Position numbers and translations under genes: made by a program | Assembly: GCA_049999765.1 (NCBI GenBank) | Contig: JBNGIQ010006772.1 | Location: 1-25,644 of the forward strand | DNA length: 25,644 bases | Origin: Phaeoceros laevis | Lineage: Eukaryota; Anthocerotophyta; Anthocerotopsida; Notothyladales | Direction: 5' to 3' | In this document: positions 1-12,600 of the stretch, piece by piece | How the letters are laid out: each line of letters starts with the position of its first letter | Numbering within the stretch: the stretch's first letter is position 1 | Notes under the pieces: model-generated | Databases searched by the model: none | The model's input: the letters and a program-made list of their open reading frames with translations, nothing else | Told to the model about the DNA's origin: nothing

Positions 1-140
1 GGGCTGGAGGAGGGCACGGGTTGGAGGAGGGCGTGGGCTGAAGGAGGGCGCAGGCTAGAGGAGGGCATGGGCTGGAGAAGGGTGTGGGCTGAAGGAGGGC
101 AAGGAGGAGGGTGCGGGCTCTTGGAGGAGGAGGGTGCACC
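1..140. repeat. G-rich minisatellite, about 17-18 bp unit
   Basis: Seven to eight degenerate copies of a unit close to GGCTGGAGGAGGGCGTG run from the left edge to about base 140. The strand is strongly asymmetric: runs of GG and GGG on the plus strand and almost no T. The array is probably cut by the window edge. Closely spaced G-runs could allow G-quadruplex formation, which is inference. It ends about 750 bp upstream of the P450 start codon. Confidence 0.85.
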
Positions 141-886
141 ACCTAGTAAGTAAAGTTAGTTAATAATGAAGTGAACTTAGTGAAGGAAGTAATGGACTAT
201 TTTTTATATTCCAACCATTTTAACTAATGTCATCCCATACCGTGCGCTTCCCACGTGTATTGAACTAATGTACGTTAGAAACGCGTGTGGGTGAACTCAA
301 TACGCGTTTCGAACGGATATACGTTCAAAACGCGTTTCGCGTGAGTATGGTAGTATTTAGGGCTCCCGAGAAGACCCGCAGCCGAGAAGAAGTAGTTCAT
401 TTCTGCCATTTTTCTGGTCTTTGGTTGGGCAAGTAGCCACGTGGGCAAGTAAGGGGAAACAAGTGGAAACGTGAAGAAACCCTACTGAAGGACAAAGCAC
501 CAGTATCGTTCAGTCCACGCTACTCGCGCTCCCCTGCTCTTGGCCACGCTGTGAATTTGTTAACACAAATTGCCACCCACCCACCGGCATAGTGCGAACC
601 GTATGCAGCATCTTGCAGAGGGTAGGTGCCAGATGACGTCGCTGTATGCTTTGTGATTGGGCACTTACAAATAATCTAATCTATCTGTGTACGGATTTGA
701 GGACGATTATTCTCCTGTCGCTCCACAAGGGGGATCTTTCACAAAGATGTAAGGGCTAGCGCTCCGACGTGCAAGTTCACATCATCCATCCTCTCTTACA
801 GGTTTAAGAGTTCCTAGCTTCCAGAATCGGGAATCATTATTATTGCTCTGCTGGCTGCCGCAGTCTGGTGACTACCGGCCTTTCAA
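141..886 (+). promoter_or_regulatory. 5' flank of the P450 gene with G-boxes and a TGACGTC motif
   Basis: I see no coding region here. Two perfect CACGTG G-boxes lie at 252-257 and 438-443; the second sits in the palindrome CCACGTGG. A TGACGTC (bZIP/TGA-type) motif lies at 634-640, about 250 bp before the start codon. Between 278 and 340 the motif ACGCGTTTC and its inverse GAAACGCGT recur, and GAACG..CGTTC flanks GATATA, giving a small palindromic cluster. No convincing TATA box was found close to the ATG, so the transcription start is not placed. These are motif matches only; activity is inferred. Confidence 0.4.
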
Positions 887-2831
887 ATGGAGCTGCTGGA
901 GGCTCTTCAGCTTTTGCTCATCAGCGTCGCAGCTGCATTCGTGTTTGTACGCTGGATTGGGATACCGAGCAGCCACGCTCCTGGCAAGAACTCGAAGCTG
1001 AATCTTCCGCCGGAGCCCCCCTCGTGGCCAGTCATTGGCCATCTCCGAGTTTTCGCAGCATCTTCGCATCCGCACCGGGAGCTGCACCGTCTGTCGGAGA
1101 AGTACGGACCCATTTTGCATCTGAGGCTGGGGGGGAGGCCGGCCGTGCTCGTCTCCTCCCCCGAGATTGCTCGTGAAGTGCTCAAGACACAGGACCGGAA
1201 TTTCGCGTCCCGACCTCATTCGACTGCGTTCGACCACTTGGGTTTCAAGGACGGGTCGATCGGTATTAGTCCGTACGGCCCCCGCTGGAGATATCTGAGG
1301 TTGTGAGTCCCGCAGTTGGTGTGTTGAATTCATGTACTTTGTAGGCCTTGCAAGTTCTAATGGTGTTTAGTGGCTCGTAATTGTTTTGGGCAGGAAGATA
1401 GCCACATTCGAGCTTCTCACGCCCAAGAGGATACAGGACTTTGAAGGTGTGAGGAAGCAGGAAATGTCTGGGGTAGTGAGGTCCATTCTGGATGACATTG
1501 TCCACGAATCCACCCAGCGCATTGGTGTGAACCTGTACGAGAAGCTCAGTGCTTTGTCCATGAATCTCATGACCAGGGTGGTGATGGGAAAGCGTTTCTT
1601 TCATGTAGGGGCAACCACAATCCGGGAGCAGGTATAAATCTACCTTCCAAGAACATCAATGAATTTTCACCTTCTGCTCTGATAAAAATTGTGGTGGTTA
1701 GCATGCTGACAATTGATTCACTTGCAAATTTATGCAGGCTTCCGTGGAAGAGGCTGCAGAGTTCAAAGAACTGCTCAGGGAGCTCAACAGAGTTTATGGA
1801 GTCCAGTTTATAGGGGATCATACTCCCTATCTTGCTTTCCTCGACTGGTTTCCCAAGAGAAAGCTGACCCGTGTGCATGCCAAATTGGAAAAGTTTCTCT
1901 TCAAGATTCTGGACGAACACAGAAAGGAGATTGGCAAGAAACCAGAAGCAGAGCAGGACTTCATGGATGTGCTACTTTCTTTGAAAGATGAAGATGGGAA
2001 AGCTATGCCGGACAGCACGATCAAAGGGCTAGTCCTTGTAAGTTACTACAACTTCCAAAGCATTTGTTCCGCTCTGGTGGGTTTGGGTCTTCTTGATATC
2101 TATACTTACATGCATCTTCCAGACCATGATAAATGCTGGAGTGGACACTTCCACCACGTCAAGCGAGTGGGCCTTCACGGAGGTGATTCTGAATCCTCGA
2201 GTCAAGGAGCTGGCCCAGCAAGAGCTGGACTCTGTGGTCGGAAGAGACCGGCGGGTAGAGGAGTCCGACCTGCCGGAGCTGCTCTACCTCCAGGCCATAG
2301 TTAAGGAAAGCTTGCGATTGCACCCAGTAAGTGGTCTGCTCCTCCCGCATGCTGCCATCGACTCGGCTCAAGTTGCAGGTTACGACATACCAGCCGGGAT
2401 CACTGTCTTCATCAACAGTTGGAGCTTAGGGAGGAACAAAGAGGCGTGGGAGAACCCGTCGGAATTCGTTCCTGAAAGGTTCTTCGGGAAGTACGTACAT
2501 ACCTCTGAACCTCCCTGAAACACCATTGACTGTTTGTGCCGGATTGTCACCGTGACGGGTGTTTTGCATGTGCAGGGAGTTCGACATAACTGGCCAGAAT
2601 TTCGAGCACATCCCGTTTGGGTCGGGGAGGAGGGCTTGCCCTGGCCTCCACATGGGTCTGAGGCATGTGCACCTTGGTCTTGCGCACCTGCTTCACTGCT
2701 TTGACTGGTGCTTGCCTCCGGGACAGAAACCTGAGGATGTGGACATGATGGAAACCTATGGCCTAACATTTCCCAAGACTGTTCCTATGCATGCTGTTCC
2801 TTCTCCTCGCTTGCCTCTTCACCTCTACTAG
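887..2831 (+). CDS. Cytochrome P450, plant A-type (CYP71 clan), five exons
   Basis: A predicted ER-anchored haem-thiolate monooxygenase of 524 aa, the normal family length. Exons: 887-1299, 1394-1631, 1738-2037, 2123-2490, 2576-2831; all introns are GT..AG and 85-106 bp, and the frame stays open to TAG. In order: hydrophobic anchor (about residues 5-25), proline-rich hinge LPPEPPSWPVIG, helix-C WRYLR (about 132-136), I-helix oxygen-binding AGVDTST (about 322-328), ExxR as ESLR (379-382), PERF (434-437), and haem loop FGSGRRACPG with the ligand Cys near 461. The C-terminus PRLPLHLY is common among A-type P450s. All catalytic motifs are present, so the gene looks functional. Family and substrate cannot be assigned by eye. 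Four introns is more than the one or two usual in angiosperm A-type P450 genes. Exon 1 could instead end at 1302 (donor GTGAGT), which adds one Leu. The start is the first ATG ahead of the anchor. Confidence 0.93.
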
Positions 2832-3870
2832 GACCACCACTGGCCTCCTAGGAAGGGCACTGCTACAACGAGCCACCCTCTTGTTAGACGCTACTAAAAC
2901 GCAAAACCATTACATGAACTGCCTATAAGGTCTCTCAGGTGCTACAACCACCAATCTCGCATACTTGTCTGGCAGCGGTTGTTCATATTGTGCACTGGTA
3001 TCGTACCGTATGCACACGTAATTGCTTCCACACACCAGGCTTGTTCTTGACTGCAGCATAGAAACAGGACGTTCATGGCCTGAGAGCAGCAACAGGGCTC
3101 CCTTCTCTGCTCTGTTCGGTATAAGACTTTTCAGCATTCTCGAGCTCATATCCATAGGCTTTCCTCTACCTTTGTAGACTTCAAAACCTGCCAAGACGAT
3201 CCACCGAGCAGGTATATATAGTGGCCCGCGGGATGGCGAAGCTTGTAGCTTACCAGCTCCGTAAGAATGAGTGCGGAAAGTTGAACTCCAGATGATGGCT
3301 TCTCCACGCTTAGGGCTGAGTGGACTTCTGTCAGATCCAAATAAAGCGCAAGATTTCAGGGCGGGTGTACCATCCTGCAGTCTCTACAGTTCCTTTGACA
3401 ATGCCCAAGGCATCCACAGCTTCCTGCATCATAAATGGGAAATATGTAACGTGAGCTCACACGTTCGTGAGCCCTACATGCTCCCATGTGAGCCAAAATT
3501 GCCTTGTCACAAACACAATCTGCAGCATCTGGGTAATTGCTTCAGCATGAGTCTCTATCGATTGGAATGTCTCCACTTCTGCAGGCCCTAAGAGAACTAA
3601 CAGACTGTTGTCACTCACTCCTTGCTCTACCTTGCTGTTGCATCTACAGGTGCGTTCAATCAGTTTGCAAGCTCAGCTGATCTCAGGAAGTTTACCATAT
3701 TCACTGAGGAAATGGCTTCATAGCTGATACGATTTGATCGGGTTCCATACCTTGCTTTGCTTGATTGCGAAAATCGACGCTACAGACCTTGCATCAGAAA
3801 CAGACACACAAATGCTGTGGTCAGCCACAGGGGAGGACTCCCGGAGGAGGGCTTGGCTAAAACATCTTTC
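2832..3870. other. Intergenic stretch after the P450, no gene recognised
   Basis: I find no recognisable protein here. An AATAAA lies near 3340, about 500 bp past the P450 stop, and could serve as a distant poly(A) signal. A TATATATA run at about 3211-3218 followed by GC-rich sequence looks like a core promoter, but the 106-codon open frame after it (3271-3591) resembles no family I know. Treat it as non-coding unless transcripts show otherwise. Confidence 0.4.
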
Positions 3871-3879
3871 CCGCGAAAA

Positions 3880-4560
3880 TCACACTTCATAAAGTTCACA
3901 AGGCTTCCTCAAGCGCTTACCATCTATGGGTACGGTCCCTTTGATCCTACTTGTGACGGGCGTTTTGGAGTCATGGTGCATTTCCTCGTTGGTGCTGGGG
4001 CAGTCTGATGACTGTTATTGATGACTGTGACCCCGGGTCTGTAGCTACTAGCGCATTCAAAGTTCTCCTCACAACCATCCACAGCTTCATGGAGAGGCTC
4101 GAAAGTCATTGGCAGGAGATCCTAAAGTCGAGTTTCAGAGTGCACTGGACGAAATCTACGTGCGAGTGACGGACAACTACATGGCAGAACGGGGACATGC
4201 TCATCGGTATGGCAAGATGCCTTCATCAGCAGTGAGCGGACTCCGAGGAATACTGGTGAGCTGGTCTGCCGCTACAATCAGCGATTTTTTACATGTGCTT
4301 CATATGTTCCGCAGCTGTTTGGTTGCTATGGAAGCGCACACTCATGGTCGAAAATTCGGGGCTTGGCATGATGGTCTCTTGTCTGCCCTCCTCGAGATTG
4401 GAGCCAATGCCCCTCAGGACAAGCTTCAGGTGTAGATTGGAGGATTACTGCGCAGATTGTGAGCCTTTTGGCGTCAAAGTGGGATCAGTTGAAGTCACTC
4501 GAGGCTATCAAGCAGTTGCTGAAGTGTGGCACACTGGCACCCTTGATGAGCTAAGTAGAA
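3880..4560 (+). pseudogene. Possible eroded gene fragment, unidentified
   Basis: Several short helix-like peptide stretches lie close together but in different frames. One covers about 4047-4112 (AFKVLLTTIHSFMERLESHW). A second covers 4124-4255 (includes FQSALDEIYVRVTDNYMAERGH) and ends at a donor-like GTGAGC. A third covers about 4385-4430 (ALLEIGANAPQDKLQ), and a fourth about 4465-4552 (IVSLLASKWDQLKSLEAIK). They could be remnants of one alpha-helical, possibly HEAT-type, protein broken by indels, or exons of an unrecognised gene. I cannot join them into a credible frame: one candidate intron would be only about 26 bp. The identity is unknown and the whole call may be chance. Confidence 0.2.
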
Positions 4561-5210
4561 AGAGGCCGATAGTGCACGACGCAGGCAAAGGATGTGCTAG
4601 TAACAGTGCAACTGCATTCCAGGACTTGTTGTTTCTTTGCGGAATAGGCTCTCACAGCTTGACCCTTTCGGGTTTGTGTCTCCAGGGATGATCCAGGCTG
4701 CAGGTGGGTGAGTACTTCATACTTCAGGGTTAAGTTATTCTTTCCTGACCAGCTGTAGGTTTGACGTGGCCCGTATGTTTCTTGCAGAAAGGCATTTTGT
4801 GCCATCTGATGTCTTGGGACCGCCCCAGGAAGTGTGTCAATTGTGGGTTGGACTGTACAATTTCTTCGTTCTGAAGTCTTCACTTTTTTGAACATCAAGC
4901 AATACTCTTTCCAAATTTAGAGAGTTGCGTACTGGTTTGTCTTGTCTCCTGACTGTTGCATTGCAATGAGTGAAGCATATGCTCCCCATCGTGAGTGAAG
5001 CATGATCTGTGTTGCTGCCTTCTCCCTTTTCGGATCGTTGCTTCAGACCAGTCTAGTCTAGGTGTTTTGTTTTGGACGAGTGGAGGGCTTTTTCGTTGCC
5101 CATCTGATGTGTCCAGACTTTTCAAACTAGGAAACGAGCATTCTGATGTTTCCAAACTAGGAAACCGAACACTTTGACTGGTGTTCCATGCAGGTCACTC
5201 GCAACATGGC

Positions 5211-5284
5211 TACCTGGAGCACTGTTGCAAACCTGGAGCACTGTTGCGAACCTGGAGCACTGTTGCGAACCTGGAGCACTATTG
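5211..5284. repeat. 19-bp tandem repeat, four copies
   Basis: The unit AACCTGGAGCACTGTTGCG is repeated four times head to tail with a few mismatches; the last copy is partial. Just upstream (about 5120-5165) a separate motif CAAACTAGGAAAC occurs twice, about 35 bp apart. Neither repeat is inside a recognisable gene. Confidence 0.85.
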
Positions 5285-8200
5285 TTTGCAACAGCACTAC
5301 TGAAATGTGAATCCCGGTCGTAACGTCGTGTAACCCCATGTTAGAGCATCCCCGGCCCCAGGTTTCGGTTGCTGTGCTGGACACGTGAGACAGTTAAAAG
5401 GGCGTGGCGACAGTGCAGGCCTGAAGACAAATTTTCTCCTCCTTGGGAACTGTGTGGTCACCTATGTTCAGCAGGATTGTAGCTAGCGTGTAACCACTGG
5501 AATAACTTCCCCAGGTGTGGCCTGAAATCTAGTCAAGTTCAGGAGGAACTCATAATCAGTTGTGCTACTGCTAACCGTCTCTTTCGCAAGAGCTCCATCC
5601 AACCGACCAAGGCTCGAGAATTGCAGACCTCACAAGCCATGCTGGTTGCCAAAGCAAGAAACTTGGTTCACCACCCAGATCTAGGAGCATTGCCTAGCTG
5701 GAGCTGGAGCCAGAAGAAGAGTATGCATAGGAGGATTGCCCAGCTGCAGCTGGTGGAACTCGCCACAAGAGAGGCTTTTGGTGGCAAACACCAAGAATAA
5801 ATTTCGAAGCTCATTCTTACAACAAGATAGGAGACATGTCCTTGTGCTGGTTGACAGAACAAGTCTTGCTAGACTGGACCTAGCTGAGACACACCCTAAA
5901 ACCGTTCTCAGCCGTGGTGATGACTGATCTGGTCTGGTTGGACAGGGGGAAAACCTGTGCAAGTCCGCCTTCCAGCCTGCTAACAGTTGCTACTGCTACC
6001 AGTTGAGTGAACTGGTTGTAGAGACTAGCACCCTATCTTCTGCACTCGCGTACGTGTTAGAGTACACGACTCTCAAAATCTAATATCAAAATCAAAATCT
6101 ACAGCATTTAAGAAGGCAGCCCCGAACCCAGTGCACAAAAGTACATGGAAGATGGTGACAACGGGAGAGAGCACGCGCGTGCGCACTCATGCTTCTTGCA
6201 CAAGAGCCTTCGGACGTGCTCTCTCTCATCGTCACCTACCTCAGCACAGAACTGTTATACACAAGCATTCAGATCAATGGCGATAAGCCTCCATGTTACC
6301 CTGCACAGAGACCACCAGCAGAAATGAGAAAGAAGCCTTCAGATCGGACACAATCGAAGTTTAAGCTGTCCAGAGTGCGATCAAGATCGGCAGCGGAGGA
6401 TATAAAAGAACAAAGATCTATCTCCAGACTCATGAATAATTCCCTCGGGACAAGCAACGAGGCAAATTAGCCACACAAAGGTACCGGAGGTCTGAACTCC
6501 AGCGTACAGACTCGATCGAGAACCACACACCGACAGCAAGAAAAGGCACCGCCGCCGCCGCAGAGCGCATTCGCCGGTGGCCATCAAAGATCCATCCCTG
6601 ACAAGAAACACAGCCCCAACAGCACACCTGCTCCCTCCCTCAGCGCAATGCAACACGATGGAATGCGGCGCAATTGCTTGCAAGCGCGACGTCTACGCAG
6701 GCCAGATCTTGGCAATCCAAGAAGCAGACAGCACAGGCAACAGACCGGAGAAAAGCAAGGGCTAGCTGTAGCTACCAAGCCAGCCACAAACCGATTGACA
6801 GCGAAGAGAGACAGCCATCCCCGGCTCACCTGCCTGATCCGTGCTCCGGAGCCCGGCGCCGCTCGCGAGCAGGGCGGAAGCTATACAACAGACACCGATG
6901 GATACCTCCGTCCCCGCCTCATCTTCCATGTCGCGCGGTGCCTTAAGAAGGCAAGGCAGCGCACGACATGTCGCACACGTCGTGGGAGATGCGCAGTGTG
7001 TGGGGGCAGGCCAGCTACTGCATCGATAGCCCCCGCCCCCGCCCCAGAGCTCGAGCTTGCTCCGCTCCCCTCTTCACGCCATGTCTGGCCCACACTGTAG
7101 CGAGCGCAGGGGAGGGGGCGCCGGATGCGGCAGAAGACGCGGCCTCGTGGTGCAATGAGATGAATGTGAGAGCGAGGCGAGCGCGGGAGTGAATGAGTGA
7201 GCCAGCAGTGAGCCAGTGAATGTGAGAAAGAAGCTTGGGGCTCCTAGCAAAAGTAGGCGGCACTTCCTCCAGAGCCCACCCCAGCTGTCCTCTGCCCCCT
7301 CTTTCTCTCCCGTCGCCTTCCAGCCCTTCCCTGCCGCCCGCCCAGTCCTGTACCAAACGCAGTGCTCGTTAGCCCTGGCAGGTGGCCGTTAACGGTTTGT
7401 TTACGGCCATGTAATTACCTAAATAATATTTCAGACCTCCCCATATTCTGATTACACAAGATAGGACAAACGTAGGGTTTCGGTCACCGACTTCCTTGTC
7501 GTCGTGGACAAGCGTCAAGAGTCGGTCACACAACACCAACAAGCAAGCAAACAAACAAAGGAAAGAAGCAAACACATCAACCAAAATACTGCAGTGGGCA
7601 TATTAAAACACAATTTTCGAAAAACCTTGAACTCCCTCCCTGTTAGTGAGCCAGTTAGTAGCTGGCCAGAAATTGTTTGTGCTCCAGGCAGGAAGCAATA
7701 AAAATAATATCCTCGCACCCTGCCTAGGCCGGGCTGCTTTTTGGAGTTGCTTCCAGGCTTCTTCCTTGGCTGGAGGTCCGTCCACTTATGTGCCCTTGGA
7801 TAAAAGTGAGACGGGCAGTACCGGTACCAACGAAAACTGACTCGTGTGCAGGCAGACGTTTTAACCGCAGCTGGTGCGCCTTGAAGTGCGGGTAAGTACG
7901 CGGTCATCGGTTACATGCTTGATTTGTGGCAGGTACGAGGCAGAGAAGGCAGGGGATGTCATGTACTTGAAAAGCCCACGGGTGTGACCCTGCCCTAAGT
8001 ACAGGGCAGGGCGCACAGGAGTCTACCACCGGAACAGCTCGCGTCGCCCTGTGAGTGGAGGGGCGGATTTCTCCTCCGTGCCTGCCTGCGTGCGCGCGCA
8101 AGGCAAGAAATTAACCTCGCCTCAAGTCTGATGCCGTACCGTGCTACTGCTGTGCAAACGACTGACGACGACGATGGTATGGTAGTAAGTCCGGCTCTTT

Positions 8201-9511
8201 TTCTCATGTTCACAGCACAGCACAATTGATGCAGCATACGGTCTTCAAGATTGTGGTATACTAATGATCTCCGTGAGTGGCACCGTGATGCTGCTGATCA
8301 ATGTGGCTTATGACTTACGTCTTGGAATTGGACAGGGGGAGAGGGAGATGTTGTGGCGTTTTGAGGAGCGGCTCCAAGCACGGAGTGGGAAGTGGTGGGA
8401 TTTCGGTACTTGCTTGTCGCCTTATCTTTGCTTCATGAGCTCGCATTCCGTCTGTCTGTACTTCTAAACGGCCATGAACTGCATGAGTGCATGCGCACCA
8501 TGAATCCGTATTTCTTTGAGGTGCAATTCCTCAGTAATAGTTTGTTCCAACTACTCCTGGAAGCTTCCGCTTCATGCTAGTACTGCCATTCAATGATTTC
8601 AGAGATGCCCTTGAGAGGGAGTCTACTCATGCCAACCTGAAACATTGAGGAGAAAGTTGGCAGTAACTTGGTACCATGGGATACCTGGTTCCTTTCCAGT
8701 CCAGTTGAGGCAGCAGCAATCCTCTAGTCGAAGAGGCATAAGGCACCTCCGTTATTTCTGTTTCTACACCCTCATCATGTTCTGTGGTGGCGGGGTAGGT
8801 AGTGACGTTGAGCTGCAAGTCATAAAATGAAACTTGTGAGGTGTTTTGTGAGATCATTTGCTTTCCATCATCATGCATCATTTCTGGAATACCCTCTGCT
8901 CAAGTACAGATGCAATCCTTTCGGACTTGCTTTTTCCAGCTTCCACATCCTTGACAAATTTCTGTTACGATGTAATGCATCACCTTCAACCCATTCGGAC
9001 CCATCGAGCACGTAAATAAAGACTCTTCTTCTTCTGCAACAAGCAAGCAAAGTGTCCTACAATATGAGACCTGCATTTCCATTGTGCGTTACGCTGTATG
9101 CCATGTCACCAGACTCACCACATTCCTTTGAAGCCAATCTGTCAATGACCCTGAAAACCTCCTGTCCGGCGGGACAGTGGTGTTCGGTAAAGAGGGGGAT
9201 GTACACTGTGAGCTGGACTGCCCCTCAAGCAGAATACGGGCCATGATATGTTCTAGAGATGAGTGCTCCTCCAGATGGCCGCGCCAATCAAACGCATTTC
9301 ACTCAGACCGTAGATAACATGAAAACGGATACCACTACCGTCGATGTACTCATACCATCTTACAGTCACAGGTCATAGCCATCATTGCTCAGCTACCCAG
9401 TGTGTCAGGACTCAGGATGAACCCTGATGGTCACAAGTGCTCTCCTGCAAGGCGACAGTGCTGCACAACCAGATCTGTTTCGTGCACCCGTCCTAAAAAG
9501 CAATGAACGAA
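5285..9511. other. Long region with no recognisable gene
   Basis: No open frame here resembles a known protein; all are short and of odd composition. Visible features: a TATAAAA-like motif at about 6400; a GC-rich tract from about 6540 to 7350 beginning with a CCGCCGCCGCCG run and ending in pyrimidine-rich sequence; good isolated splice-donor matches GTAAGT at about 7891 and 8185; CAAG/CAAA simple repeats near 7541-7560; and an AATAAA near 9014. The layout could fit a promoter plus a spliced non-coding transcript, but nothing seen proves transcription. The 150-codon frame at 6648-7100 is best read as a by-product of high GC. Confidence 0.35.
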
Positions 9512-9517
9512 TTTATT
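9512..9517 (-). terminator. Putative poly(A) signal of the BRCT-PHD gene
   Basis: TTTATT on the plus strand reads AATAAA on the minus strand, about 160 bp downstream of the BRCT-PHD stop codon. That distance suits a plant 3' UTR. This is a motif match only. Confidence 0.4.
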
Positions 9518-9673
9518 AGGGCCCCAACCTACATTGGATTGATTTCCAAATCGCCGGGAGTGCAGGACTACTACTAACAGATTGTAAGTTCCTGCAGCCT
9601 GTCCCATTTTGTAGTGTATGTTACAAAATGTTGATCCTCTATACAGCCTACAAAAATTGACCAAACTTACTCA

Positions 9674-12600
9674 TCATTTATTCGCTCGCCTAGGTTTACG
9701 TGGAGGCTTTGAACACTTCTTACAGAACCAATCCTCCACTGGCACCTCTTGTAGTGGAGGTTTACAGCAATATATATGTACAGCCACTCCACAACCTCTT
9801 CCTTTGTCGTCGCCACACAGCATCATAACCTCACCATTATCTCCTTTCCCACAAACTGAGCACACAATATCTTCGTCTTCATCACTGATTCTCTCACTTT
9901 CACCAATTTGCACCGACCCCTGGATTGTGGTACCTGCACCTAAAGACCTTCTTCCCGTGAATGCCTTCGCTGCTGCCGAGATGTTGGATTCTAAGCGCTT
10001 ACGCGCCACCCCAACAGCCTTGCTGGTCCCATGTAAAATGTGCTTTTCAAGAGAACATGATGGCTTGCACACATAGTCTACGAGGTAGTCTACCGCAACA
10101 CAAGCAATGCCATGATCGACAAACCTACTTATCCACTTATCCTGTGAAGGGATATCCCGATTGACGAGGGCAAAGTCCAATTCCGATAAATATTGGTCAT
10201 AAGGCGGAGAAGTGGAAAGCACTTTGCCTCCTCCTGCTTTGATGACCCGTGACAGTGTATCCTGAGCACAAGTAACGTCCTGAGTCAGAGCAAATACACA
10301 ACAAGAAAAAGCTCAACCGCGCCACTTATCAGAACTATTGTGATACCTGAGTTGGTGCAGTACATTCACCATAGATTACAATCCGCAATTTGTGAAGGGC
10401 ACCACATCCAGTCTCTTCCCTCAGTTTGCGCCATCTTCTGGGAGCATCAAGGCTAATGTTCCCGTCTTCATTGTAACCAGAACCATGCCATTCGTAATCC
10501 AACTCTTCAACAAACTGCTTAGCTTTGGCACTTGCTTCCAAGTAGTCGGCTCTTAACAACCATCTGGTAGGCCACAATGAATTAGCAAATGTACACCTTT
10601 AAATCTGAAACTGTATAGTACACAAGTTCCTCAAACTTGCTAACCTGCCCGCTGCTGCTCCTGCAAAGAACTTCTCTGTCCGGCGAAGCGGGGAAGGCAG
10701 GACAAGATGCGTTATTTTATCCTCCCACTTGTGACCCTCCTTGGTCAGCTTCCCGCCAAGCTTCTTGATAATAGCTTTGTATTTGTCCTTCTCCTTGGTC
10801 CTGCCAGCTATTCCGAACCACATCCCAGTGCCACTCTCTAATGTTCCAGAACCTTGTGGGTTAGTCTTCCCTGATGTACTTTTTCCACTCTTAGAAGCTT
10901 TCTGCTTGTCCTCCTCTTCATGCTCCAGCGGGTCAGTTGCATCCGTTGCCTGTTTCTTGCTCAACTGGGTGTGCCTCAAGTCCCTGCAGTCCTCGTTTTC
11001 TGAGGCTCGTAAGGTTTCTTGCAATGCCCCGTCAGTTTGCAAACTTTCCACCTCTTTGACACTTTTTTTTCTGGTCACCACTTTTTCTTTGGTAGCTTTC
11101 TTTTTCATTTCTTTGGCAGTCATCTGCATATGCTTAGACTCAGTTGTCTTGGAAGTATTTTCCTCACCTTCAAGAGATACGACAGTTCCTACATGTTCAG
11201 CATTGTTTTTTCTCTCTTTGGTCGTCTGATGACTGGATTCATCCCCATCATGATTCAGAGCACCGTCCACACCTCCTTTCTTCAATATGCAGAGTTGAGA
11301 TCCATCCGCAGTTTCCTTCCCATCAGGGAGGCCAACCTTGCTCTGGTGCTGAACCTCTGGCACATCCATAGGTGGCATACCACCAGCTGGCTCGCCAGTC
11401 CCTTGATCTCCCGCAAAAAGATGTGTCCACTCATTTATGCCATTGCTTTCTTCAGATCCAACCCCAACTCCACCTAGGCTTGCTATGTGGCCTTCCTTGC
11501 AACCTACATTTGGTCCTGGAACAAGGTCATGGCTAAGTTCCTCACGATCAACAAGCTTCGGGAATTTAGGCACCTCCAAGCCGTTGATAGTTACATCACT
11601 GAATGCCTTGGCCCTCCTCTCAGGAACTGGCCTCTTCACAGTCTTCGTGTTTCGTTTCAATTGCATAGGAACCATCGCCGGAGTCTCCGGCATATGGCCC
11701 AGTGGAGCCTTGGGCACTACTGTTTCAGCTGATGGGATCCGTGGACGTTTCAAGGGGGTTGCTGAAGGAAGCCCTGACCCAGCTTTGTTCTTCTTTGCAG
11801 ACTGGACTTCAGCTCTCTTTTGTTTTCGTGGCTTCTTCTTACTGCAGACTGGTTCCTCGTCTTTTCCTTCATCATTGTTCCCCAGTATCCCATTGACACC
11901 TCTTTGAAGAACTGTAATCGGCATCAGTTTTCCCTGGCCAGACGCCTCACACAACTCCTTCTCAATGTCATAGAAATCCAGCTCTGGTTGGACATTTTCC
12001 GACCCAAGAAGCTTTCTAATAAGGCCTGAGACCGCTCCTTTTGAAGAACTCTTCGGTGTTCTAGCTGTGTCAACACGCTTCTTTTGAGCACTTTCTCCAA
12101 CGGTGCTTCCAGTCGGGGTAGTCAAGGAAGGGTCTAGCCGCAGTTTTTTTGACTTTATCTCAACATCTTGAGCTACATGTTGCTGGTCTGACTTGGAATT
12201 ATCAACGGCCATTTTATCCTTCACTGACAACTGATCAACCTTTTCCTGCTTGGCACAGTCAAGTGTTGATGCTTGAGCTGAGGTTTCACTCAGCTTTCTC
12301 TTTCCTCCAATACTGCTAGAGGCTATTATCTGATTGAGCTGTCTTGATTCCTGAAGGATCTCCACATCATCTGGTGAATCACCAGTTTGGCCCAAGTTTG
12401 GATTACCAAAACTTTGGAGGACAGCCAATGCAGTCGCTTCAATAACCTGTGTATTTGTTTCCGAGCTCACAAGGTCGTGAGCGCATTTATGGTCCCCTAG
12501 TAGCACCTCATCCACATTACCAGTTACTTCTCTTCCTACCTTTGAACTACATGGTCCAGGCTTATCGTCATTCAACTTATCCATACTGCATATTCCATTT

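Noticed and set aside
872-1333. 153-codon minus-strand frame
   Set aside because: Antisense to P450 exon 1, whose plus-strand translation has clear P450 motifs.
5211-5284. CRISPR-like array
   Set aside because: Copies are adjacent with no spacers; it is a simple tandem repeat in a plant genome.
6648-7100. 150-codon plus-strand frame
   Set aside because: Arg-rich, GC-driven composition, no domain or splice context; most likely chance.
9282-9292. CCGCGCCAAT resembling part of miR171
   Set aside because: Only about ten bases match and no hairpin partner is visible nearby.
10741-11907. Several 150-160 codon plus-strand frames
   Set aside because: They are antisense to the large BRCT-PHD exon, are Ser/Phe-rich by reverse complement, and resemble no family.
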